Shown piece by piece: positions 1 through 7,140 of a stretch of DNA of 64,000 nucleotides. The position numbers and the translations under genes are program-made. This stretch comes from Candidatus Trichofilum aggregatum. Lineage in GTDB: Bacteria; Chloroflexota; Anaerolineae; Promineifilales; Promineifilaceae. The notes beneath the pieces were generated by a model. That model searched no databases and was not told where the DNA came from. It was given only the letters and a program-made list of their open reading frames with translations. Numbering within the stretch: position 1 is the stretch's first letter; every line of letters starts with the position of its first letter. Where the stretch lies: positions 1 through 64,000 of the forward strand of contig JADJUV010000009.1 in NCBI GenBank assembly GCA_016716885.1, given 5' to 3'.

Positions 1-320
1 GTGGGGCCGCATCGGCAACTCGGTTTCGGTACCGAATCACCCAAAACTGAAGTCAATGATTTTGATTATTTTCGAGCCGTTTCTTTTGCTGACAGTGCCG
101 TTGAATCAAAATACGATCTAGGGCTTGGTCTTGGGTACGACAAGAATAATCAGCTTGTTTGGGTCTCGAAATACAGTGGCCCAGACGGCTTCAAAACGAT
201 TGATTGCCCGTGAAAGGCAATTTGGTTGTGGTAAGGTGTTCGTTCTGTTGTCGTTGGTGTTCTCGCCATGCCACCGGTTGACAACAACGCATTTGAGGAA
301 GGAACGAATGGGGGTGTCAT
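1..320. other. Unassigned left edge
   Basis: No gene is recognised here. An open frame runs from the window edge to 213 on the plus strand and another lies on the minus strand (118-447), but neither has a recognisable domain or ribosome binding site, and the minus frame overlaps the better supported gene at 321. The plus frame could be the 3' end of a gene that begins outside the window. Confidence 0.3.
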
Positions 321-985
321 TTGACAAAGGTCTACATCGAAGTGGGAAGCCGACGCACCTTCGCGGCCGCGGTTGATTGGCCCGGTTGGTGTCGCCTGGG
401 TCGGGATGAAGCCACGGCGCTCCAGGCCCTGTTTGACTATGGCCCACGCTATGCCCGCATTTTACGCCCGGCCCGGCTGGGTTTCCAGGTACCCGACGCC
501 GTCTCAGATTTCACCATCGTAGAACGATTGCCGGGCAACGCCACCACAGACTTCGGTGCGCCCGATATGGCTCCCGCCAGCGATGAACAACCATTGAATG
601 ATACGGAGTTGCAACGCCTTCAGGCTCTATTGAAAGCGTGCTGGCAAGCCTTTGATGCCGCGGTTGAGGATGCCAGGGGGAAGCCCTTACGCGTTGGCCC
701 GCGTGGCGGGGTCGAACCCTGGACGGAGTCGTTGAGTATGTGCTAGGGGCCGAGTTAGGCTATCTCTCCACCCTGGGCGGGAAGGTGCCGCCCTCGGCCA
801 CGCCTCAGCCATCCCTGGAGCAAACTCGTCAGGCTATCCTGGATACCTTAGTCGCCTCAGCCCAGGGCGAAATCCCCGCCCGTGGCCCGCGTGGCGGGAA
901 ACGCTGGTCGCCCCGCTACTTTGTCCGCCGGGAAGCCTGGCATGTTTTGGATCACATTTGGGAGATTGAAGATCGGCTGAAGTAA
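321..985 (+). pseudogene. Conserved hypothetical protein with DinB-like C-terminus, broken by a frameshift
   Basis: Two overlapping plus-strand frames together make one protein of about 220 residues. The first part (TTG start at 321) runs to the stop at 744-746; the second continues to 985. Reading the second frame upstream from about 701 gives RTLDGVVEYVLGAELGYL, which continues naturally from VGPRGG in the first frame. One base has therefore been lost near 705-712, most simply in the GGGG run of ggcgggg. The C-terminal part (YFVRREAWHVLDHIWEIEDR) resembles the metal-site end of DinB/DUF664-like four-helix proteins. Function unknown. The break may be true decay or a homopolymer sequencing error. 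The TTG start is uncertain. Confidence 0.6.
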
Positions 986-1094
986 CCCCTTGAGCCAACA
1001 ACATCGGCAACACTGCGGGCGGCTGACGCGGCCGCGTTCACCCCTTCACCCTTCATAATTCATCCCTCATAATTCCGTTCTCCTGACAATGCAG

Positions 1095-1100
1095 TATAAT
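1095..1100 (+). promoter_or_regulatory. Candidate -10 box for a near-leaderless transcript
   Basis: TATAAT lies only 11 bases before the ATG at 1112, so a start of transcription near 1107 would leave a leader of about five bases. No Shine-Dalgarno sequence precedes the ATG, which fits leaderless translation. The -35 region is weak. Confidence 0.45.
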
Positions 1101-1111
1101 CCCCTCGACCT

Positions 1112-1531
1112 ATGCGGCGAAACCCTGAACGTTGGCGAGCGATAGACGCCCGGCTGGGCCGGGAAGCGACCATCTGGTTGTCCACTGTCCGTGGCGATGG
1201 GCGGCCGCATCTCACCCCCGTCTGGTTTGTCTGGCTGGCAGGCAAAATCTACATCGCCACCGGAACCCACACCCAAAAATACGCCAATCTCGTCGGCAAC
1301 CAGGACGTGGCCCTCTCCCTACCCGATACCGGCAGCGTCATCATCATCGAAGGCGAAGCCCACGCCGCCAACCGCCAGGCCACGGAAAAGCTGGCCGAAC
1401 ATTTTTACAACAAATACGAATGGGATTTCCGCTACGATGACACCACCGACTGGCGACTCGTAGAAATTACCCCCCACAAAATTTTGGTCTGGGGTGATGG
1501 GTATGATCAAGAGGGGACAAGGGTGCTTTAG
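1112..1531 (+). CDS. PPOX-class (pyridoxamine 5'-phosphate oxidase-like) flavin/F420-dependent protein
   Basis: This 139-residue protein has the split-barrel pattern of the pyridoxamine-phosphate-oxidase-like superfamily. The N-terminal strand pair (ATIWLSTVRGDGRPHLTPVWF, residues about 18-38) is followed by GKIYIATGTHTQKYANL, the region that contacts the cofactor phosphate in small F420- or FMN-binding members, and by a VIIIEGEA strand. Members bind FMN, F420 or haem-like ligands and reduce small molecules; the substrate cannot be read here. The gene stands alone, with no SD and a TATAAT 11 bases upstream. The 139-residue length is normal for the single-domain family. Confidence 0.8.
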   Translation: MRRNPERWRAIDARLGREATIWLSTVRGDGRPHLTPVWFVWLAGKIYIATGTHTQKYANLVGNQDVALSLPDTGSVIIIEGEAHAANRQATEKLAEHFYNKYEWDFRYDDTTDWRLVEITPHKILVWGDGYDQEGTRVL

Positions 1532-1532
1532 T

Positions 1533-1600
1533 TTCAAGTTTCAGGTTTCAGGTCTCAAGTTCGACTTGAAACCTGGAACTTGAAACCTGAAACTCCTCCC
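1533..1600. repeat. Word repeat (GAAACCTGAAACT type), inverted
   Basis: Iterated GTTTCA(A/G)G words are followed by their reverse complements (GAAACCTG, GAACTTGAAAC), giving an imperfect hairpin just after the preceding stop codon. Related words recur at 33484-33514 and 42570-42606. Confidence 0.7.
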
Positions 1601-1668
1601 CCTCTTACGCGAATCCAATTTTTCTCCGGTAAACTGGCAACGTTACTTAATCTTTAAAGAGGATTGTT

Positions 1669-4128
1669 ATGAGTATGAGATTTGATCGCTTTACCGAACG
1701 GGCACAGGACGCGGCCGCGCGCGCTTACAAAATCGTGCAGAGCTACGGCCACACCCAGGTTGACATTGAGCACATGTTTATGGCTCTCTTAGAACAAAAC
1801 GATGGGGCCGTGCCCCGTCTAATCGAACACGTCGGCGCGGACATCAACGGCATGATGGCCCGCGTAGACGAAGAACTTCGCGCCACCCCCCGGGCTGGCG
1901 TCTATGGCGGCGGCGTGGGGCAAATATTCTATACCCCCCGCATTCGCACCGTACTGGAACTGGCTCAGGGTGAAGCCAGCCGCCTCAAAGATGAATTCAT
2001 CTCCACCGAACACATCTTGTTGGCCCTTCTCAGCGAGCGCAACACCCCTACCGCCCGCATCTTGCAAGAGTTTGGTGTCACCCGCGAACGGGTGCTGGAA
2101 GGCATCGAGCACCTACGCGGCGGTCAACGCGTCACCGACCGGGGCGCCGAAGGGCGTTACCGTGCCCTGGACAAATTCAGCCGCGACCTCAGTGCCCTGG
2201 CCAAAGAAGGCAAACTCGACCCGGTCATTGGCCGCGACGAGGAAATCTTGCGCGTCATCCAGGTCTTGAGCCGCCGCACCAAAAACAACCCCGTCCTCAT
2301 TGGCGAAGCCGGTGTCGGTAAAACCGCCATCGTCGAAGGGTTAGCCCAAAAGATCATCGCCTCCGATGTACCGGAAAACTTGCTCAACAAGCGGGTTTTG
2401 GCCCTCGATTTGGGCGGGATGGTGGCGGGTAGCCGGTTCCGGGGCGAGTTTGAGGAACGTCTCAAAGCCGTCATGGAAGAAATCCAGAAAGCCCAGGGTG
2501 AAATCATCCTGTTTATTGACGAACTACACACCGTTGTCGGTGCAGGCGCGGCGCAAGGGGCCATGGACGCCAGCAATATGATGAAACCGGCCCTGGCCCG
2601 GGGCGAATTACATTGCGTCGGCGCAACCACGCTGGATGAGTACCGCCAATACATTGAAAAGGACAGCGCGTTGGAGCGGCGGTTTGCCCCCGTTTTTGTG
2701 GATGAACCTTCGGTGGATGAGACGATTCAGATGCTGCAAGGGTTACGCGGCCGCTATGAGGCCCACCACAAAGTGCGTTATTCGGAAGAGGCGTTGGTTG
2801 CGGCCGCGAAACTCTCCGCCCGCTACGTCACCGACCGCCGCCTGCCCGACAAGGCCATTGACCTCATTGACGAATCCGCCGCCAAATTACGCATCGCCCT
2901 CTACACCCTGCCCCCCGACCTGAAAGAAGCCAAAAAGCGGCTCGATCAGCTCCAGGTAGAAGAAGAAGAAGCCCACACCGTGCGCGACTACGAACGGGCC
3001 GCCCGCATCCGCGCCGACCGTTTGCGCCTGGAAGGGGAGTTCAACGAAAAACGGGACAAATGGCGCTCCGAAAACAAAATTGATGAAGTCGTAGACCAAA
3101 ACGACATCGCCGGCGTCGTGGCTGCCTGGACCGGCATCCCCGTCACCCAGATGATGGAAACCGAATCGTCCAAACTTCTGCACATGGAAGAACGGCTCCA
3201 CGAACGCATCGTCGGCCAGGAACGAGCCATCGCTGCCCTGGCTGATGCCATCCGCCGTAGTCGCTCCGGCTTGGCCGACCCTGGTCGTCCCATCGGTAGC
3301 TTCATCTTCCTGGGTAGCTCCGGCGTGGGTAAAACCGAACTGGCGAAAGCCCTGGCCGCCTTCCTGTTCGACGACGAAGACGCCCTCATTCGTATTGACA
3401 TGAGCGAATATCGGGAACAACACACCGTCAGCCGCCTATTCGGGGCACCCCCCGGTTACATCGGCTACGAAGAGGGCGGGCAACTCACGGAGCAGGTACG
3501 CCGCCGTCCCTACAGCGTTGTCCTCTTTGACGAAATCGAAAAAGCCCACCCGGATGTCTGGAATGCCCTTCTACAACTGCTAGACGATGGCCGCCTGACC
3601 GATGGGCAGGGGCGCGTCGTCAACTTCCGCAACACCGTCATCGTCATGACCAGCAACGTGGGTACATCCTTCGTCAAGCGGTCTGGGGCGTTGGGGTTTG
3701 TGGGTGCTGGGGCCAGCCGCGAGGAACAAGCCGATCACAAACGTATCGAAGAAGCCCTGAAAGGCACATTCCGGCCGGAGTTCATCAACCGCATTGATGA
3801 GATCATCATCTTTGAACCCTTGTCTGAAGAAAACATGTTGCAGATCGTAGACATGCAAATCAAGGATGTGATTGCGCGCCTGGCGGAACACGGCGGCGTC
3901 AACATCACCTTGACCGAGGCGGCCAAGAAGTGGCTGGCTAACCAGGGTTACGACAAGGATTTTGGAGCGCGGCCGCTGCGTCGAGCCATCCAACGTTACG
4001 TCGAAAGCCCGCTGTCCGTGCAACTGCTCCGCAACACCTTTGCTTCCGGTGACTCTATTGAGGTAGATGAAAAAGAGGGCGAGTTGGTGTTCAATAAAAT
4101 TGAACCAACGGAAAAACAGCCCGCTTAA
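1669..4128 (+). CDS. clpC: ClpC-type AAA+ unfoldase
   Basis: ATP-dependent unfoldase of the Hsp100 family, 819 residues. It has two Clp N-repeats (about 1-150), AAA module 1 with Walker A GEAGVGKT (about 215) and Walker B LFIDELH (about 280), a short UVR-like middle domain (about 420-465) and AAA module 2 with GSSGVGKT (about 549) and LFDEIEKAH. The short middle domain separates it from ClpB, whose coiled-coil insertion is much longer. A GALGFVG loop near residue 675 matches the LGF/VGF loop with which ClpC/ClpA dock on ClpP, so a proteolytic partner is likely, though clpP is not in this window. SD AGAGGA lies seven bases before the ATG. No mcsA/mcsB/ctsR neighbours are present. Confidence 0.95.
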   Translation: MSMRFDRFTERAQDAAARAYKIVQSYGHTQVDIEHMFMALLEQNDGAVPRLIEHVGADINGMMARVDEELRATPRAGVYGGGVGQIFYTPRIRTVLELAQGEASRLKDEFISTEHILLALLSERNTPTARILQEFGVTRERVLEGIEHLRGGQRVTDRGAEGRYRALDKFSRDLSALAKEGKLDPVIGRDEEILRVIQVLSRRTKNNPVLIGEAGVGKTAIVEGLAQKIIASDVPENLLNKRVLALDLGGMVAGSRFRGEFEERLKAVMEEIQKAQGEIILFIDELHTVVGAGAAQGAMDASNMMKPALARGELHCVGATTLDEYRQYIEKDSALERRFAPVFVDEPSVDETIQMLQGLRGRYEAHHKVRYSEEALVAAAKLSARYVTDRRLPDKAIDLIDESAAKLRIALYTLPPDLKEAKKRLDQLQVEEEEAHTVRDYERAARIRADRLRLEGEFNEKRDKWRSENKIDEVVDQNDIAGVVAAWTGIPVTQMMETESSKLLHMEERLHERIVGQERAIAALADAIRRSRSGLADPGRPIGSFIFLGSSGVGKTELAKALAAFLFDDEDALIRIDMSEYREQHTVSRLFGAPPGYIGYEEGGQLTEQVRRRPYSVVLFDEIEKAHPDVWNALLQLLDDGRLTDGQGRVVNFRNTVIVMTSNVGTSFVKRSGALGFVGAGASREEQADHKRIEEALKGTFRPEFINRIDEIIIFEPLSEENMLQIVDMQIKDVIARLAEHGGVNITLTEAAKKWLANQGYDKDFGARPLRRAIQRYVESPLSVQLLRNTFASGDSIEVDEKEGELVFNKIEPTEKQPA

Positions 4129-4157
4129 AAGCCAGGATTAAAGCAGGTACGCCTTGA

Positions 4158-4188
4158 GATTGGTTCAATCTTTGAGATTGAACCAATC
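4158..4188. repeat. Perfect 13-bp hairpin after clpC
   Basis: GATTGGTTCAATC and its exact reverse complement flank a five-base loop. No long T-tract follows, so it is not a standard intrinsic terminator. It may act as an mRNA 3'-end stabiliser ahead of the terminator at 4235. Confidence 0.7.
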
Positions 4189-4228
4189 TTCTGCCCACAC
4201 TTCATCATCGTTTCAAGTTAAAGCCAAA

Positions 4229-4262
4229 CAAAAAAGCCCTTCTTCACGAAGGGCTTTTTTGT
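4229..4262. terminator. Bidirectional intrinsic terminator between clpC and the convergent gene
   Basis: The stem AGCCCTTC / GAAGGGCT has a short loop and is bounded by A-runs on the left and T-runs on the right. It can therefore end transcription of clpC from the left and of the small minus-strand gene from the right. Confidence 0.9.
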
Positions 4263-4288
4263 TTTATGCTTGATTCAGTTGGTCTGGC

Positions 4289-4420
4289 TTAACCCTCATC
4301 TTCTTGAATCGTGCTATAACCCAGGCCAATAATCCCTAACGACACGGCGGCAATAATCGCCACCGTGAAAATGATCAACATGATCAACGCCAACAACCCC
4401 AACACAATCGCTGCACCCAT
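4289..4420 (-). CDS. Small single-span membrane peptide (43 residues)
   Basis: A short minus-strand reading frame encodes a very hydrophobic peptide, MGAAIVLGLLALIMLIIF at its start, with a second hydrophobic stretch (TVAIIAAVSLGIIGLG) and a charged tail ending QEDEG. The SD AAGGAAGG sits six bases before the ATG, which is strong support for translation. It lies between the clpC terminator and acyl-CoA dehydrogenase, in the same direction as the latter. Function unknown; it could be a small membrane-embedded regulator or stress peptide. It has no recognisable type I toxin or bacteriocin signature. Confidence 0.65.
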   Translation of the reverse strand: MGAAIVLGLLALIMLIIFTVAIIAAVSLGIIGLGYSTIQEDEG

Positions 4421-4538
4421 CTCATCCTTCCTTGATAACTGATGACTTTTCACTGTGAGTCCAGGGAAAAGTCACGAATTAGCCCAATCTTTCTCTGATA
4501 ACCTGGCGCTCTTAGCACCTTTGCGTGAGTTACTATCT

Positions 4539-5699
4539 CTAATTACGGAACAACTCCCGCACAATAATATTCCGCTGAATCTGGCTCGTACCCTCGTAAA
4601 TCTGGTAGATTTTAGCATCCCGCATCAATTTTTCCACCGGATACTCTGCCATATAGCCATAACCACCAAACACCTGCACCGCATCCGTCGCTACCTTCAT
4701 CGCTTTGTCGGCGGCATAGGCTTTGCCAAAGGCGGAAATGGTCGTGTTACGTACACCACTATCCACCGCCCAGGCCGATTTCCACACCAGCAGCCGGGCC
4801 GCTTCTACTTCCATCGCCATATCCGCAATCATATGCCCAATAGCCTGATGTTGCCAGATGGGTTTGCCCATGGCGTTACGCCCTTTGGCATATTGGATGG
4901 CTTCATCCAGCGCCCGTTGGGCCAGACCAACCGCCCCCGCCGCCGTAGCCGGACGACTACGGTCAAACACTTTCATGGCTGTCATAAAACCCGTGCCTTC
5001 ATCCCCCAGCCGGTGACTGGCAGGCACTTCCACATTGTCGAAGATGACTTCGGCGGTATCGGAAGCGTGTTGGCCCATTTTGTTGAAGGGTTTACCCACA
5101 CTAACACCCGGCCAATCCCGCTCGACAATGAAACAACTCATGCCGTTGTACCGTTGTTCCGGGCTGGTATAGGCAAAAACAGTGTAAAAGTTGGCGACGG
5201 TAGCCCCCGTGATAAAGGTTTTACTCCCGTTCAGAATGTACTTGTCGCCATCGCGGCGAGCCGTGGTACGGATACCAGCCACATCGGAACCGGCTTCAGG
5301 CTCTGTGAGGCAATAGGAAGCCATTTGCCCGTTGGCCATGCGGCCGCCATATTCCTGTTTTTGTTCGTGGCTTCCGGCAATTTTAATGGGCAGAAAGGCC
5401 AGCCCATTGACGCCGATGGCCGTGCTGACCCCGGTGCAACCCCAGGCTAATTCTTCGGCCACCAAAATTTCTTCAAACAGGCTCAGCCCCAGGCCACCAT
5501 ACTCTTCGGGCACAACCATCGTGGTCAAACCCATCTCCTGGGCTTCGCGGATAAGGGGCCAGGGGTATTCATGGGTATGATCATAATGCTCGGCCGCGGG
5601 CGCGATTTTTTCGCGGGCAAAACGGCGAGCTAACTGCTGAATCTCTTTTTGTTCATCGGTTGGTTCAAAATGGACAAAGGTTCCCTTGGCGTGGCTCAT
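4539..5699 (-). CDS. Acyl-CoA dehydrogenase
   Basis: FAD-dependent dehydrogenase catalysing the alpha,beta-oxidation of acyl-CoA thioesters, passing electrons to ETF. About 386 residues, the usual length. The family signatures are present: CLTEPEAGSDVAG (flavin/acyl contact), the WxVDSG-type C-terminal helices, VFGGYGYMAEYPVEKLMRDAK and YEGTSQIQR. The glutamate of YEGTSQ, about 17 residues from the end, is the catalytic base position of short- and medium-chain enzymes. The start MSHAKG is preferred over an ATG 12 bases upstream because GGAG lies six bases before it. No beta-oxidation or ETF partners are adjacent, so chain-length or branched-chain specificity cannot be assigned. Confidence 0.9.
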   Translation of the reverse strand: MSHAKGTFVHFEPTDEQKEIQQLARRFAREKIAPAAEHYDHTHEYPWPLIREAQEMGLTTMVVPEEYGGLGLSLFEEILVAEELAWGCTGVSTAIGVNGLAFLPIKIAGSHEQKQEYGGRMANGQMASYCLTEPEAGSDVAGIRTTARRDGDKYILNGSKTFITGATVANFYTVFAYTSPEQRYNGMSCFIVERDWPGVSVGKPFNKMGQHASDTAEVIFDNVEVPASHRLGDEGTGFMTAMKVFDRSRPATAAGAVGLAQRALDEAIQYAKGRNAMGKPIWQHQAIGHMIADMAMEVEAARLLVWKSAWAVDSGVRNTTISAFGKAYAADKAMKVATDAVQVFGGYGYMAEYPVEKLMRDAKIYQIYEGTSQIQRNIIVRELFRN

Positions 5700-5739
5700 A
5701 ATCTGCTCCATGGTTTTTGGGGTTTAAATTATGTCGCGC

Positions 5740-5750
5740 GGGGGGGGGGG
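5740..5750. repeat. Homopolymeric G tract (11 G)
   Basis: A run of eleven G lies about 40 bases upstream of the acyl-CoA dehydrogenase start (minus-strand gene). Such runs are prone to slippage or to sequencing error; no promoter boxes were seen around it. Confidence 0.5.
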
Positions 5751-5862
5751 CGGGCCAATGCTCTGGCCTGGGCGGGGATTTCTTATTCCCGATAAACTCT
5801 CATTTATTGACTAGGGTTAGCTCGCTAAAGTGGTCACTACGAACCCATACCCTCGTGAATCA

Positions 5863-6378
5863 TCAATCTTTGGTAATAACTGGCCCTTGTTCGGCTTTGG
5901 AAATGTCAATGGTCATGGCCCCATCTTCATTGCCTGTGTCCAGAACAGCGGAACGCATGATGAGCCGTTTTTCGGCGATGGGGCCTTCCACGTACACACG
6001 GGAGAAGGCAAACCCTTCCAACTCGGCACTGTCCCCCACCAGAATATCGCCAATGATAGCGACACGGGTGCCACCAGGTGTGTCTACCTCACGCCCTTTG
6101 AGATCACCCAGTTTGATCCAGGTTTCGGCTTCACTGAATTGGGTGTTGTCAGTCACCACGTCAGAGCGGTTGACCAGGATGGCATCCACACCCAATACTT
6201 TAACGTTGGGCAGAGGAATAATTAAATCTTTGCGTTTGAGCAACCCTTCACGTCCGAGGTGAAGCCCTACTACCTGAGAAAGTTCTTTGTTCATGTATAA
6301 ATCTTTGACTTCGCCAACATGGCGACCTTCGTTCATACTGAGGATCGGTTTGCCGATGATGTCTTTGCCGAAACGCAT
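5863..6378 (-). CDS. PRC-barrel domain protein
   Basis: A 171-residue protein with two PRC-barrel-like segments. The first (MRFGKDIIGKPILSMNEG then VGEVKDLYMN, residues 1-75) is the classic form with a slot of beta strands and an LGxVxDL motif; the second (about 90-150) is more divergent. PRC barrels occur in photosynthetic reaction-centre H subunits, RimM and small adaptor proteins; nothing here points to photosynthesis. The start at 6378 is chosen because AGGAGG lies seven bases upstream; a longer frame to 6477 has no SD. A promoter sits at 6486-6513. Confidence 0.8.
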   Translation of the reverse strand: MRFGKDIIGKPILSMNEGRHVGEVKDLYMNKELSQVVGLHLGREGLLKRKDLIIPLPNVKVLGVDAILVNRSDVVTDNTQFSEAETWIKLGDLKGREVDTPGGTRVAIIGDILVGDSAELEGFAFSRVYVEGPIAEKRLIMRSAVLDTGNEDGAMTIDISKAEQGPVITKD

Positions 6379-6485
6379 GATGTGCCTCCTGGTAGGTAAT
6401 GGGGGAAGGGTGTGTACGGGTAAATATTGATTGTCAGCCAGCCGTTGAAAACTGCTATTTGTTGGGGTTGACTGCAATTGGCTAG

Positions 6486-6513
6486 ATTATAACGCGGTTT
6501 AGGGTGGGGCCAA
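6486..6513 (-). promoter_or_regulatory. Promoter for the PRC-barrel gene
   Basis: On the minus strand, TTGGCC (6508-6513) and TATAAT (6486-6491) are 16 bases apart, giving a transcript of about 100 bases of leader before the ATG at 6378. Confidence 0.6.
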
Positions 6514-6534
6514 AGGGTTTTGTGACACAGCGCG

Positions 6535-7020
6535 TTATCTTTGCAGAAATTCGGTGATGATGGCGGTATGGAGAGGGAATGCCAGTGGTTCTGGTTGGGT
6601 CAAGATAATTCGTTCACTACATTCAGGGGTCGGGATGAAGGGGGGCAAGGCGTGGGCCGGGATGTGGGGAGCCAGGCCAAAAATGAGGACGGTGCCATCG
6701 GGGGCACTACGGACGCGGTATTCGGTGATCGCGGCCGCGTCTACCACCACCCCGGCTTCTTCATAGAGTTCGCGCGCGGCCGCGGCCTGCCAGCTCTCTC
6801 CCACCTCAATATAACCACCCGGCAAGGCCAATTGCCCCAGACGCGGCTCAATCGCCCGCCGCACGACCAATACCCCATCCCCTACCGGCAACAGCAACAC
6901 CGCCACCGGCAGTGGGTTGCGGTAACTTACATCACCACAATGGCTACAACTGCGCGGCCAACCCACTTCCACCGGAAACCGCGTACCACAAGTTGAACAA
7001 TAAGCGTTTTTGCTGAACAT
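6535..7020 (-). CDS. Nudix hydrolase with N-terminal zinc ribbon
   Basis: A 161-residue protein. The N-terminus carries two CxxC knuckles (CSTCG about residue 7, CSHCG about 25), typical of NudC-like and ADP-ribose pyrophosphatase-type Nudix proteins with a zinc ribbon. The Nudix box is intact around residues 65-90: GGYIEVGES, seven residues, then RELYEEAGV, matching Gx5Ex7REUxEExGU. It hydrolyses nucleoside-diphosphate-linked substrates; the specific one is not determined. The start at 7020 (MFSKNAYC) is preferred to an upstream ATG lying in repeat sequence. Confidence 0.88.
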   Translation of the reverse strand: MFSKNAYCSTCGTRFPVEVGWPRSCSHCGDVSYRNPLPVAVLLLPVGDGVLVVRRAIEPRLGQLALPGGYIEVGESWQAAAARELYEEAGVVVDAAAITEYRVRSAPDGTVLIFGLAPHIPAHALPPFIPTPECSERIILTQPEPLAFPLHTAIITEFLQR

Positions 7021-7045
7021 GCGGCTGATTATATCGGCAAAGGGG

Positions 7046-7140
7046 GAAAGGGGCAGAGTGGCAGAGTGGCAATGTGGCAAAGTAAGATCGTCTCGTGCAA
7101 CTCTGCAACTCTGCAACTCTGCAACCCGCAACTCTCACAA
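7046..7140. repeat. Word repeat (GGCAGAGTGGCA / GCAACTCTGCAACTC)
   Basis: Iterated GGCAGAGT words on the left and CAACTCTG words on the right are near reverse complements. The block fills the gap between thrS (ends 7135) and the Nudix gene. Confidence 0.75.

Noticed and set aside
2887..3423. 178-residue minus-strand open frame inside clpC
   Set aside because: Shadow frame produced by codon bias of the ClpC gene on the other strand; composition is low-complexity Gly/Phe/Val.
4455..5450. 331-residue plus-strand open frame
   Set aside because: It lies wholly antisense to the acyl-CoA dehydrogenase, whose full motif set is intact; the plus frame has no domain and no SD.
5740..5750. Phase-variable G tract controlling acyl-CoA dehydrogenase
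   Set aside because: The tract is outside the coding frame and not placed between recognisable promoter boxes; length may reflect sequencing.
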